Part shown: positions 1-7,485 of the stretch, in pieces | How positions within the stretch are numbered: position 1 is the stretch's first letter | How the letters are laid out: every line of letters begins with the position of its first letter | From: Anaerolineaceae bacterium | GTDB taxonomy: Bacteria; Chloroflexota; Anaerolineae; Anaerolineales; Anaerolineaceae | Direction of reading: 5' to 3' | NCBI GenBank assembly: GCA_016841365.1 | Contig: JAENZI010000004.1 | Location: 1 to 64,000 of the forward strand | Length of the DNA stretch: 64,000 nucleotides | The notes under the pieces: model-generated | Databases searched by the model: none | What the model was told of the DNA's origin: nothing | Seen by the model: the letters and a program-made list of their open reading frames with translations, nothing else | Translations under genes and position numbers: made by a program

Positions 1-46
1 TGCCAGGGGTAAATTCCCTTAGTCTTCTCTTTACAAATAACACAGT

Positions 47-143
47 TACTGCGAGCGAAGCACCTGCGTAGCGTCCTGTAAGGAGGCAATCTGATAAAAG
101 AGAGATTGCTTCGTCGTCCCTGCGGGATTCCCTCGCAATGACA
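47..143. repeat. Palindromic dispersed repeat, copy 1
   Basis: An imperfect inverted repeat. The outer arms are ACTGCGAG near the left end and CTCGCAAT near the right end. The inner arms GCAATCT and AGATTGC flank a short GATAAAAGAG loop. The same core recurs at 1911-2017 and 2036-2144. This copy carries an insertion-like variation (CGTCCCTGCGGGATTCC) before the right arm. The transcript of either strand would fold into a long hairpin. No coding sequence is visible in positions 1-149. Elements of this general type are common between genes in draft bacterial genomes, but I cannot name a formal family. Confidence 0.75.
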
Positions 144-149
144 GATTTT

Positions 150-605
150 TTACTGAATATACTGCTTGATGATTTCCTCATGTTCTGGCAGTAGCTCGGG
201 CAGGTCGTCAAGCGCAAAAAACCGCGCCGCCGATACCTCGATTGACGGGGTGAAGTCTGCCTCTGTGTCCAATTCTGCCTCGAACAGCACCTCTAACCTG
301 GGGGTCTCATCCGATTGGATCACCTCCAGCAGCCTGAGGTTTTTCACCCGCAGGCCTGATTCCTCCCAAATCTCGCGCTGGATGGCTTCGTGCGGGTCTT
401 CACCGCGCATCAGATAACCCCCCGGGAATCCCCAGGGTGTTTCTTTGCGATAGGAATGATTGAACAGCAGGATCTCACCCTGTGCGTTGCGGATCAGCAC
501 GGCCGTGCCCACCACGAACTTGCGATTGATGAGATACATCAGCATATAGCGCAGGCGCTTGGGAAGGGGCAGCACCCGCCACAACCAGTAGAGGAATGGT
601 TTCAT
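150..605 (-). CDS. Nudix hydrolase
   Basis: About 151 residues. The Nudix box is complete: it opens with GGYLMRGE and ends with REIWEESGL, fitting GX5EX7REUXEEXGU, so a Mg-dependent nucleoside-diphosphate-X hydrolase is expected. The N-terminal 30 residues are basic and hydrophobic (MKPFLYWLWRVLPLPKRLRY) and may form a membrane-associated helix. The substrate cannot be read from the sequence. I chose the ATG at 605 because it follows the upstream stop by two bases and has GGTGAG in front. An earlier in-frame TTG at 635 would overlap the upstream gene and is less likely. It appears cotranscribed with the methyltransferase-like gene upstream. Confidence 0.85.
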   Translation of the reverse strand: MKPFLYWLWRVLPLPKRLRYMLMYLINRKFVVGTAVLIRNAQGEILLFNHSYRKETPWGFPGGYLMRGEDPHEAIQREIWEESGLRVKNLRLLEVIQSDETPRLEVLFEAELDTEADFTPSIEVSAARFFALDDLPELLPEHEEIIKQYIQ

Positions 606-607
606 GC

Positions 608-1306
608 TCACCACACGCCCGGGATCAGCCGCCAACGCACGCGCTGTGTATATTCACGGTAGCCGTCAAGGGATTCTTGCAGAAAATTGTCTTCCAGCCG
701 GGTGCGGATGAAGATCACGAGGAAAGTCAAAGCCACCGGGAAGAGCGTCCACCAGGAATCGAGCAGGAAGGGCGCGGCCAAATAGCTGAGCAACGCGCCG
801 GCATAGCCCGGATGGCGCACCCAGCGGTAAGGTCCAGATGAAACCACCTGATGGCCGCGTTCGGTTTGCAGGCGCACCATGCCCGAGAAGAAGCGGTTGG
901 CGATCAGCGCGTAGGCACCGAGGATGTAACCCGCCAGCAGGATCGCAATCGCAATCAGTTTGATCCACAAGCCGAACTGCGCCGATGGTCCGAAGCGGGC
1001 ATCCAGCCCGGCAACAATTGGGATTACGCCGCCAGCCAGACCCAGTAGGGGAGAGAGGGTTTTATCCCAGGCTTCCGGGTTGGCGTGTTGTAGAAACTGA
1101 CTGCGTTCAGTCAGCAGGTCAGGGTTGCGCCGGCCAGCCAGCCAACGGCTGACTGCAAAGCCGAGGATGTTCACTGCGGCGTACACCCAGGCCTCCCACC
1201 AGCCCCACTGCCACGAGATAATCAGGGGCAGCATAGGTAGTAACACGATGAAAATCAATAGCATCACGATGATGCGCGGGGAGAGAATCTTTTGTTTGTC
1301 GGTCAT
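608..1306 (-). CDS. Isoprenylcysteine carboxyl methyltransferase (ICMT/PEMT) family membrane protein
   Basis: A 232-residue polytopic protein with about five hydrophobic segments. The C-terminal half has the family signature: SGPYRWVRHPGY around residues 162-173, then a helix pair, then E-x-L-x4-GYxEYxxRVRWRLIPG at the end. Members bind S-adenosylmethionine within the membrane and methylate small or lipid-like substrates. Bacterial substrates are mostly unknown because protein prenylation is absent. Translation starts at an ATG. The next gene downstream (Nudix) begins two bases after its stop, so the two form an operon. No specific role is proposed. Confidence 0.8.
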   Translation of the reverse strand: MTDKQKILSPRIIVMLLIFIVLLPMLPLIISWQWGWWEAWVYAAVNILGFAVSRWLAGRRNPDLLTERSQFLQHANPEAWDKTLSPLLGLAGGVIPIVAGLDARFGPSAQFGLWIKLIAIAILLAGYILGAYALIANRFFSGMVRLQTERGHQVVSSGPYRWVRHPGYAGALLSYLAAPFLLDSWWTLFPVALTFLVIFIRTRLEDNFLQESLDGYREYTQRVRWRLIPGVW

Positions 1307-1353
1307 GTGTTGATTTTACACGAAAAAAGAAGGAAGCAGGTGAAATACCCTGG

Positions 1354-1362
1354 TGCTATAAT
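1354..1362 (+). promoter_or_regulatory. Extended -10 promoter for the SGR homologue
   Basis: The sequence TGCTATAAT is a TGn-TATAAT extended -10 element, and no good -35 hexamer lies 16-18 bases upstream. It sits 54 bases before the GTG start of the staygreen homologue and reads in its direction. Extended -10 elements can replace a -35 box for sigma-70 type polymerases. Confidence 0.6.
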
Positions 1363-1415
1363 AGATTTACAGGTCATTTTAACTTTAAAGGTGGATAATT
1401 GAAGGGTTAAAACTA

Positions 1416-1883
1416 GTGTCAAAGTTTAATCCTGAAAAATTGCATGTGACTTTCGAACCAAGCCTTGAGGAGCAGACCTCACTAATTCCGCGTTGCTATA
1501 CGCTGACTCACTCTGACCGCACAGGTGAGCTTTTTCTGACTGTGGGGCATGCTTATGACCAGGTGCAAATCAGTGGATGGTACACATGTCTGATGCGAGA
1601 CGAGGTGCTTGGCGAGTGGGTAGCGGAGGGGGAGAGGTTTGTCCTGCACTTTCATTGTCATGTGAGCGGTGGTTTGGTGTTTGGAACAGCGGGTTTCAGG
1701 GATAAGATCTTCAGGCACCACCTGCCGATGGCGTTGGGCGCAATCTGCTGGGGAGATAAAACCTTTATTGCTACTGATGATCGCCTGATGGATGCCCCGA
1801 TAAAGGTGCACTTCCATGCCCGGCAGTGGAAGTTTGACCGCGTGGAGGATTGGGGGAGTGTGAGGGAGAAGTTGCAAGTTTAA
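1416..1883 (+). CDS. Staygreen (SGR) family protein, Mg-dechelatase homologue
   Basis: A 155-residue protein with the full SGR pattern: NPEKLHV at the start, YTLTHSDRTGELFLT around residues 28-42, MRDEVLGEW at 60-68, then CHVSGGLVFGTA and a C-terminal VHFHA. In plants SGR removes Mg from chlorophyll a. Bacterial homologues from non-photosynthetic Anaerolineae have been reported to do this in vitro. His32, Asp34 and Asp62, which I recall as the catalytic residues of a bacterial homologue, fall at exactly those positions here. The natural substrate is unknown, since no chlorophyll genes are visible; another metal-tetrapyrrole is possible. The start is GTG, preceded by GAAGGG. It stands alone between divergent and repeat sequences. 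Confidence 0.88.
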   Translation: MSKFNPEKLHVTFEPSLEEQTSLIPRCYTLTHSDRTGELFLTVGHAYDQVQISGWYTCLMRDEVLGEWVAEGERFVLHFHCHVSGGLVFGTAGFRDKIFRHHLPMALGAICWGDKTFIATDDRLMDAPIKVHFHARQWKFDRVEDWGSVREKLQV

Positions 1884-1910
1884 AGCAAAAAGATCGAAGA
1901 AAGATTGTTT

Positions 1911-2017
1911 TAGGGTGTAGTGCGGTTTTCACCACACCTGATTGTAATTGCGATGCCCGAAGGGCAGAAGCAATCTGAGGTGCGATAAGAGAGATTGCTT
2001 CGTTCCTCGCAATGACC
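1911..2017. repeat. Palindromic dispersed repeat, copy 2 (left member of a tandem pair)
   Basis: The unit begins TAGGGTGTAGTGCGGTTTTCACC and ends in CTCGCAATGACC. It contains the inverted core AATTGCGA / GAAGCAATCT / AGAGATTGCTTCG / CTCGCAAT. A second unit with the same leader and core follows after 18 bases. Together with copy 1 it shows a family of palindromic units of about 100 bp. The 415-base gap between the SGR homologue and dnaG (1884-2298) consists largely of these two units. Confidence 0.75.
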
Positions 2018-2035
2018 TTCTTTTTTGTCCAGTCG

Positions 2036-2144
2036 TAGGATGAAGCGCGGTTTTTACTCCACCAAGAGATTGTCATTGCGAGCGTAGCGCAGCGAAGCGT
2101 GGCAATCTGATAAAAGAGAGATTGTTTCGTTCCTCGCAATGACC
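2036..2144. repeat. Palindromic dispersed repeat, copy 3 (right member of the tandem pair)
   Basis: It begins TAGGATGAAGCGCGGTTTTT, matching the leader of copy 2. It continues with CATTGCGAG, GGCAATCTGATAAAAG, AGAGATTG and CTCGCAATGACC. The centre is nearly identical to copy 1. Bases 2145-2286 hold no gene. They do hold a short low-complexity stretch, with TAATACCT occurring twice between 2220 and 2243, and then the dnaG promoter. Confidence 0.75.
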
Positions 2145-2286
2145 CTTGTTGGAGGTAGGCTGAAACATTATGGGTACACAAATCCTGACCGCAACTGATC
2201 ATTCCCAACTCCCCAATTCCTAATACCTGGTACCTAATACCTAACGCCCATTTCCCACTCCTTCATCCCTTCTACGCATTTTCTCG

Positions 2287-2292
2287 TATAAT
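2287..2292 (+). promoter_or_regulatory. dnaG -10 box, TATAAT six bases before the start codon
   Basis: TATAAT is followed by six bases and then the dnaG ATG at 2299. No Shine-Dalgarno sequence precedes the ATG. Initiation about seven bases after the -10 would place the transcript start at or next to the ATG, which suggests a leaderless mRNA. The -35 region is weak. Confidence 0.5.
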
Positions 2293-2298
2293 TCAGGT

Positions 2299-4212
2299 AT
2301 GACTGCTGTTGATGAAATCAAAGCCCGGCTCGATATTGTGGATATCGTCTCTGAGACGGTGAATCTGCGCCATTCGGGCAAGAACTACACGGGGTTTTGC
2401 CCCTTCCACACCAACACTAAAACGCCTGCCTTTGTGGTCTTCCCCGATACGCAGACCTGGCGCTGTTTCGGGCAGTGCAATGAGGGCGGCGACCTGTTCA
2501 GCTTTATGATGAAGCGCGAGGGCTGGGACTTCCCTGAGACGCTGCGCCGTCTGGCGGAGCGCGCCGGGGTCACCCTGCAGGAGTTCACTCCCGAGCAGCA
2601 GGAGCAGGCGGAAGAAAACGAGCACTTGCGCGAGGTGCTCAGCAAGGCGGTGACTTTCTTCCAGCACCAACTGCGCAACACACCCGCCGGCAAAGGTGCG
2701 CTGGACTACCTGCATGGGCGCAAGCTGACCGATGAGACGATCGAAGTCTTTGCCCTGGGCTACGCGCCTGATTCGTGGGACGCACTGACGAATTACATGA
2801 TTTCCCGTGATATCCCGGAAGCGGACCTGATTGCGGCGGGTCTGGTTTCGGAGCGAGAGGGCGGCGGAGTGTATGACCGTTTTCGCCACCGCCTGGTGAT
2901 CCCCATCCGCGACCACCGCGGACGCATGGCGGGTTTCGGCGGGCGGGTGCTGCGGGCGGAGGATGTGCCTAAGTATCTCAATTCCCCCAAGACCGAGCTG
3001 TTTGACAAGGGGCGACTGCTGTATGGCTTGGATATGGCCCGGCGGGAGATCCGCACGAAGGATGAAGTGGTGATCGTTGAAGGTTACCTGGACGTGATCG
3101 GCCCCTACCAGGCGGGGTTCAAGAATTGTGTCTCGCCGATGGGCACTGCGCTGACTGAGGACCAGTTCCGGCTGATCAAGCGCTACTCCCGCAGGATTGT
3201 GCTGGCGCTCGACCCCGATGCTGCCGGGCAGAAAGCGACCCTGCGCGGGTTGGAGACCGCCCGCCAGAGCATGGACCGTGAAGGCGATGTGATGTTTGAT
3301 GCCCGGGGTCTGATGCAGGTGGAAGGGCGTCTGAAGGCCGACATCCGCGTGACGACCCTGCCTGATGGACTTGACCCGGACGAGATCGCGCTGGCTGACC
3401 CGACACAGTGGGAGTCGTTGGTCAAGAACGCCAAGCCGGTGGTGATCCACGTGATGGAGACCCTGGCGCAGCGTGAGGATTTTGACGATCCCAAGGCCAA
3501 AGAGGAGATCGCCAACCAGGTGCTGCCGTTGATCGAGGATGTGAAGGGCAGCGTGGAGCGTGAGGCATACCGTCAGCGGTTGGCACGTCTGTTGAAGGTG
3601 GATGAGCGCGCGCTGGTGCGGCGTTCATCGGGTTACAGCCCCCGGCCGCGTCGGTCCTACCAGCCCAAACCGGAAGTGCCGCCTGCAACCCGTCCTTCCA
3701 AAGGCACATCGCACAGGCGCCTGGAAGAGATCTGCATCAAAGCCATGCTGTCTGATCCAACGCTGATCCATTATGTCGATCGTGCCTTCCGTGAATACGA
3801 ACTGGCTTGTTTGAATGTGGAGGATTTTTCCAGCACAGAATATAAGGAGATCTTCAAGCTGATCAAAAGTTCACTGGACCAGGACGAAGAAACACCGATT
3901 GATTTCATTCGCCATCACATGCCAGAAGCCCTGCTGGACGCCTTTTCAGACACCTCAGACGAAGCAGAGGATTACCCGGATTGGCGGCTTCAGCCGAAAG
4001 AGCCGATATTGGAGGCTTTATTGAAATCTTTCCTCCGATTACGGCGCATCCGAGTAGATGAGGGATTAGACCAGCTTGTATTTCTTCAGTCTCAGTCGAC
4101 AGAAGCGGGCGAGCCAGCGCTGACCGACCTCAATAAAGTGGTAATGGACTACATCCGCGCCCGGGCCAGGTTAGACCAGGCGCTGCGTCAGACAGCTGCT
4201 CACGGCACATAA
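2299..4212 (+). CDS. dnaG: DNA primase DnaG
   Basis: A 637-residue primase, within the usual length range. The N-terminal CHC2 zinc-binding domain has Cys34, His37, Cys56 and Cys60 (CPFH ... WRCFGQCNEGGD). The catalytic TOPRIM core follows, with VVIVEGYLDVIG around residues 257-268 and the acidic DPDAAGQKA motif near 307. A basic, Pro-rich linker near residues 445-470 leads to the C-terminal helicase-interaction domain. It makes RNA primers at the replication fork with DnaB. It lies directly upstream of rpoD, the arrangement of the classic macromolecular-synthesis operon, though without rpsU. The start codon lies six bases after a TATAAT and lacks a ribosome-binding site. Confidence 0.97.
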   Translation: MTAVDEIKARLDIVDIVSETVNLRHSGKNYTGFCPFHTNTKTPAFVVFPDTQTWRCFGQCNEGGDLFSFMMKREGWDFPETLRRLAERAGVTLQEFTPEQQEQAEENEHLREVLSKAVTFFQHQLRNTPAGKGALDYLHGRKLTDETIEVFALGYAPDSWDALTNYMISRDIPEADLIAAGLVSEREGGGVYDRFRHRLVIPIRDHRGRMAGFGGRVLRAEDVPKYLNSPKTELFDKGRLLYGLDMARREIRTKDEVVIVEGYLDVIGPYQAGFKNCVSPMGTALTEDQFRLIKRYSRRIVLALDPDAAGQKATLRGLETARQSMDREGDVMFDARGLMQVEGRLKADIRVTTLPDGLDPDEIALADPTQWESLVKNAKPVVIHVMETLAQREDFDDPKAKEEIANQVLPLIEDVKGSVEREAYRQRLARLLKVDERALVRRSSGYSPRPRRSYQPKPEVPPATRPSKGTSHRRLEEICIKAMLSDPTLIHYVDRAFREYELACLNVEDFSSTEYKEIFKLIKSSLDQDEETPIDFIRHHMPEALLDAFSDTSDEAEDYPDWRLQPKEPILEALLKSFLRLRRIRVDEGLDQLVFLQSQSTEAGEPALTDLNKVVMDYIRARARLDQALRQTAAHGT

Positions 4213-4299
4213 TGTGCGACGTGGTGTATTTTTTTAGGGCTGGCAATTTAGAGCAAGTGTGCATGGCTCAAAGAGAATTGATGGTTTTGGAAACGAAGC

Positions 4300-5763
4300 A
4301 TGGTTAAGTCACAGCCAGAAAACGAAGCGGGACGCAAGGGCAAACCGGCACAGGGCTCCAAAAGTTCTGCTGCCAATGTGCCTGTATTGCCCGCAATCCC
4401 TTCCAACGTGGATGACCCCGTCAAGCTGTATTTACGCGAGATCGGGCACATCGACCTGCTGGATGGGGATCATGAATTCTGGCTTTCCGCACGCATGAAG
4501 GCGCAAGTGCTGGTATTGAAGTTGGAAAAGACCATTCCGGATGGTGAAGCGAAACGTGAGCAGGCGTTGATGCGATTGGTGTTTGACGAACTGCGCAATG
4601 TGTATGGTGAGCTGGTAATCTTATCACGCAAAGATACGATTCCGCTGCCCGATTGCACCGCCACCCTGCAGGAAGCACAGATGCTGCGTCAAGAATGGCA
4701 GATGGCCGAGCCGTCTTTTTTACGTGCTTTTCTTGATCGAGAATATTGGGGGAATGCTGCCAGACCGAAAGATGTTGTTAAAAGGATCTTTCGCGTTTTC
4801 CTGTGTTTTTACCTGCTCCCAAGCGGCCTGGCAGATAGGGTATTGGCGGAAGTAAAAAAGCGGGGGCATTTGCCAGGCGCGTTTTTCTTCCGGCGCAACA
4901 TGCCTGATGAGCACATCCTGAAAGAAAATTTTGCGGCAGTGCAGACGTTATACGAGGAATCGAACCAGGTATTGATCCGGTCGAACCTGCGGTTGGTGGT
5001 CAGCGTGGCCAAGCGCTATATGAACCGGGGCATCTCTTTTTTGGATTTGATTCAGGAAGGTAATTTAGGGCTGTTGCGGGCGGTCGAAAAGTTCGACCCG
5101 GTGCTGGGTTATAAGTTCAGTACCTATGCGACCTGGTGGATCCGGCAGTCCATCAGCCGGCATATCGCCGAAAGCGCCCGCACGATCCGCATCCCGGTGC
5201 ATATGTATGAGTCGATTTCGCGCATTGTGCGCATTCAGCGTTCGCTGACCCAAAAATTAGGCCGGGATCCGACTTTTGAGGAGATTGCGCTGGAATCAGA
5301 CCAGATTGACGAAGCTGTGGCTGAACAGATTCGGCGTGCCCAAAAAAGCGGCCGGGTGATTGAGCCTGTGCTGCTTTCAGCCTGGGCGGACGCTACCAGC
5401 AAAGTTCAGAACATCCTCAAGGTGGCGCAGGAGCCGGTGTCGCTGGAACTGCCGGTCGGTGATGAAGATAACAGCACGCTGGCAGATTTCATCGAAGATC
5501 GGGACGCAACCGCACCGCTGGAGTCTGCTGCACGCGAGATGTTGAACGCCCAGGTGCGCGCATCGCTGGCGGTTTTGAGCGAACGCGAGCGCCAGGTGCT
5601 TGAACTGCGCTTTGGGTTGATCGATGGCCGCGACCATACCCTTGAAGAGGTCAGCCAGTATTTTGGCGTGACCCGTGAGCGTATTCGGCAGATCGAATCC
5701 AAAGCGTTGCGGAAATTGCGCCACCCAAGCCACAGCAGTGAATTACGCGAATTTCTATCCTGA
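4300..5763 (+). CDS. rpoD: Primary sigma-70 factor RpoD/SigA
   Basis: 487 residues. Region 1.2 ([11 protein letters not shown]) is near residues 45-55. A non-conserved stretch of about 160 residues follows. Region 2 begins with [16 protein letters not shown] at about 228 and includes the -10-recognising [13 protein letters not shown]. Region 3 follows, and region 4 ends the protein with the helix-turn-helix [20 protein letters not shown] near 447. The complete set of core motifs marks a group 1 or closely related factor that directs housekeeping transcription. This fits the TATAAT-type promoters seen across the window. It starts at an ATG 87 bases after dnaG, consistent with cotranscription. 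Region 1.1 is short or absent. Confidence 0.95.
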   Translation: MVKSQPENEAGRKGKPAQGSKSSAANVPVLPAIPSNVDDPVKLYLREIGHIDLLDGDHEFWLSARMKAQVLVLKLEKTIPDGEAKREQALMRLVFDELRNVYGELVILSRKDTIPLPDCTATLQEAQMLRQEWQMAEPSFLRAFLDREYWGNAARPKDVVKRIFRVFLCFYLLPSGLADRVLAEVKKRGHLPGAFFFRRNMPDEHILKENFAAVQTLYEESNQVLIRSNLRLVVSVAKRYMNRGISFLDLIQEGNLGLLRAVEKFDPVLGYKFSTYATWWIRQSISRHIAESARTIRIPVHMYESISRIVRIQRSLTQKLGRDPTFEEIALESDQIDEAVAEQIRRAQKSGRVIEPVLLSAWADATSKVQNILKVAQEPVSLELPVGDEDNSTLADFIEDRDATAPLESAAREMLNAQVRASLAVLSERERQVLELRFGLIDGRDHTLEEVSQYFGVTRERIRQIESKALRKLRHPSHSSELREFLS

Positions 5764-5784
5764 ACGAAAAGAGATAGTCAATAA

Positions 5785-6606
5785 ATGGCAAAAACAGAAA
5801 AGATTCCTTATGATCAGGCGCGTGAAGGCAACCGGGCTTTGTGGGATGAGATCACGCCCGTACACCTGCGGTCTTATGGGGTTGAGCGGTTTTTGGCAGG
5901 CGAGCAATGGCTGCCCGCACAAATTTTAAGAGAAGTCGGCGATGTTGAAGGAAAAACCCTGCTGCACCTGCAATGCCATTTCGGGCTGGACAGCCTGGCA
6001 TGGGTTCGGCAAGGCGCACTGTTGACCGGCGTGGATCTGTCGCCAGCGTCGATTAAGGCGGCACAATCACTATCTCAAAAGGCAAATTTGCCTGCGACAT
6101 TTATCTGTTCTGATGTGTATGACCTTCCACAGAATTTAGAGGGTCAATTTGATATTGTTTTTACCTCGATCGGCGTCTTGTGCTGGTTGAAGGATTTGGA
6201 CGCCTGGGCGCGGGTCATTGCCCATTTCCTCAAACCTGGCGGGGTGTTCTATATCATGGATGGGCATCCCTTGCTCTACACCTTCGATGACGAAGGGGGA
6301 TGGCGCTTTGAATTATCCTATTTTCACCAGGAGGCACCCTACCTCTGGGATGATGACAGCCCGGATTATATGGACTCTTCCTATGTGCCGCAGTCGCCGA
6401 GTTATGAGTGGCAGTGGACGGTCAGCGACATCATCAACGCCGTCCTCAAAGCCGGTTTGCGGTTGGAATTCTTCAATGAATTTGAGGCACTCACGGATCA
6501 GATTTATCCGGAGATGGTTCAGCGCGCGGATGGGCTTTACACTTTTCCAAACATGCCCGTGCCGCTGCCGGTGGTGTTCTCGTTAAGGGCGCACAAGCCA
6601 GGATAG
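5785..6606 (+). CDS. Class I SAM-dependent methyltransferase
   Basis: 273 residues. The SAM-binding motif I appears as LLHLQCHFGLDSL near residues 54-66, followed by the acidic TGVDLSPASI strand and the post-motif FDIVFTSIGVLCWL. The N-terminus (NRALWDEITPVHL) and the C-terminal region rich in aromatic and acidic residues are typical of a widespread uncharacterised methyltransferase group. The target molecule cannot be inferred. It begins 21 bases after rpoD on the same strand and is followed within eight bases by the alkyltransferase-like gene, so it may be a late member of the dnaG-rpoD unit. Confidence 0.85.
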   Translation: MAKTEKIPYDQAREGNRALWDEITPVHLRSYGVERFLAGEQWLPAQILREVGDVEGKTLLHLQCHFGLDSLAWVRQGALLTGVDLSPASIKAAQSLSQKANLPATFICSDVYDLPQNLEGQFDIVFTSIGVLCWLKDLDAWARVIAHFLKPGGVFYIMDGHPLLYTFDDEGGWRFELSYFHQEAPYLWDDDSPDYMDSSYVPQSPSYEWQWTVSDIINAVLKAGLRLEFFNEFEALTDQIYPEMVQRADGLYTFPNMPVPLPVVFSLRAHKPG

Positions 6607-6614
6607 AGTCAGAT

Positions 6615-6950
6615 ATGATTGAGAAGACAAAGCTTTACGAACGGATTTACGCGATGGTGCGCCGCATACCACCAGGCAAAGTGACCACCTATGGCAGAAT
6701 TGCCGAGCTGGTGGGCGGGTGCACGGCACGTATGGTGGGTTATGCCATGGCGGCGCTCAAACGCGGTACTGCCCCGGATGTTCCCTGGCAGCGGGTGATC
6801 AATGCCAAGGGGAGAATTTCTGTACATGGCGACGGAATAGGGAACGCGATGCAGCGCACCATTCTAGAGGAAGAGGGTGTTGTGTTTGACGCAGAAGGCA
6901 GGGTGGATTTTGCGATCTTTGGCTGGCCTGGGCCGGATGAGCCTTATTAA
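6615..6950 (+). CDS. Alkyltransferase-like protein (ATL, MGMT-like without catalytic Cys)
   Basis: A 111-residue protein of the O6-alkylguanine-DNA alkyltransferase DNA-binding fold. The active-site motif PCHRV of MGMT is replaced by PWQRV (Trp58), the hallmark of alkyltransferase-like proteins. These proteins bind O6-alkylguanine and flag it for nucleotide excision repair instead of repairing it directly. Tyr26 and Arg39 (ARMVGYAM), which match the nucleotide-flipping residues of characterised ATLs, are present. Bacterial ATLs recruit UvrA, and uvrA lies about 6 kb downstream on the same strand. The start is ATG, eight bases after the preceding methyltransferase. Confidence 0.92.
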   Translation: MIEKTKLYERIYAMVRRIPPGKVTTYGRIAELVGGCTARMVGYAMAALKRGTAPDVPWQRVINAKGRISVHGDGIGNAMQRTILEEEGVVFDAEGRVDFAIFGWPGPDEPY

Positions 6951-6978
6951 CCCCTTGTATGGCTGATTGGAGAAAAGA

Positions 6979-7344
6979 ATGGCACTTGTGAAAGAAAACC
7001 AGATGCAGGTCATCTTATTTGTGAAGGATATGGCCTCTGAAGTGCAATTTTACAAGGACTTGCTCGGGCTGCCGATCCGCTACCCCGAAGGAGTTACGGA
7101 CTTTTCAACAGAGATGTGGGTGGAATTTGACTGCGGCGGCTTTTCGCTGGCGCTGCACGGGGGCGCACAGACGTTGCCTGATGACCTGCATGAGGTGGTC
7201 TTTTGGGTGGAAGATGTCGCGCAAGCCAGAGATAAATTGGTCGAAGCTGGCGTTGAAATTGGTGAAATCCGTGATTTGGAAGATGGCGCACCGATAGCCG
7301 AAGGGTACGACCCAGCCGGTCACCGGTTTGCCATCCGGTCTTGA
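6979..7344 (+). CDS. VOC (glyoxalase/bleomycin-resistance) superfamily protein
   Basis: About 121 residues forming one vicinal-oxygen-chelate module pair. The features are VILFVKDMASEVQFYKDLLG near the start, a central HEVVFWVEDVAQARDKL, and a terminal DPAGHRFAIRS. The fold binds a metal and small molecules in dioxygenases, glyoxalases and drug-binding proteins. No particular ligand is evident. The ATG at 6979 is preferred because GGAG lies eight bases upstream; an upstream in-frame TTG at 6967 lies inside that region. It is the last gene of a rightward run that began at dnaG. Confidence 0.82.
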   Translation: MALVKENQMQVILFVKDMASEVQFYKDLLGLPIRYPEGVTDFSTEMWVEFDCGGFSLALHGGAQTLPDDLHEVVFWVEDVAQARDKLVEAGVEIGEIRDLEDGAPIAEGYDPAGHRFAIRS

Positions 7345-7423
7345 TTACTTCTTCTGATAAGTACACCAAATAACGCTGCCAATCCTGCTTAACAAAACGA
7401 TAAAAATTAGCCGGTCAAGCCCA

Positions 7424-7432
7424 TGTTATAAT
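7424..7432 (+). promoter_or_regulatory. Extended -10 promoter for the purA-like gene
   Basis: TGTTATAAT matches TGn-TATAAT and lies 53 bases before the start codon at 7486, which has a good GGAGG site. No convincing -35 hexamer is visible. The arrangement matches the SGR and DUF2254 promoters. Confidence 0.6.
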
Positions 7433-7485
7433 CGTGGGCGTGTTCAAAATTGTCTATACAAATCAGATCCTGGAGGACGTAAATC

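Noticed and set aside
2293-3450. A 385-codon open frame antisense to dnaG
   Set aside because: It has no recognisable domain, its composition is that of the complement of a G+C-rich gene, and dnaG on the other strand is certain.
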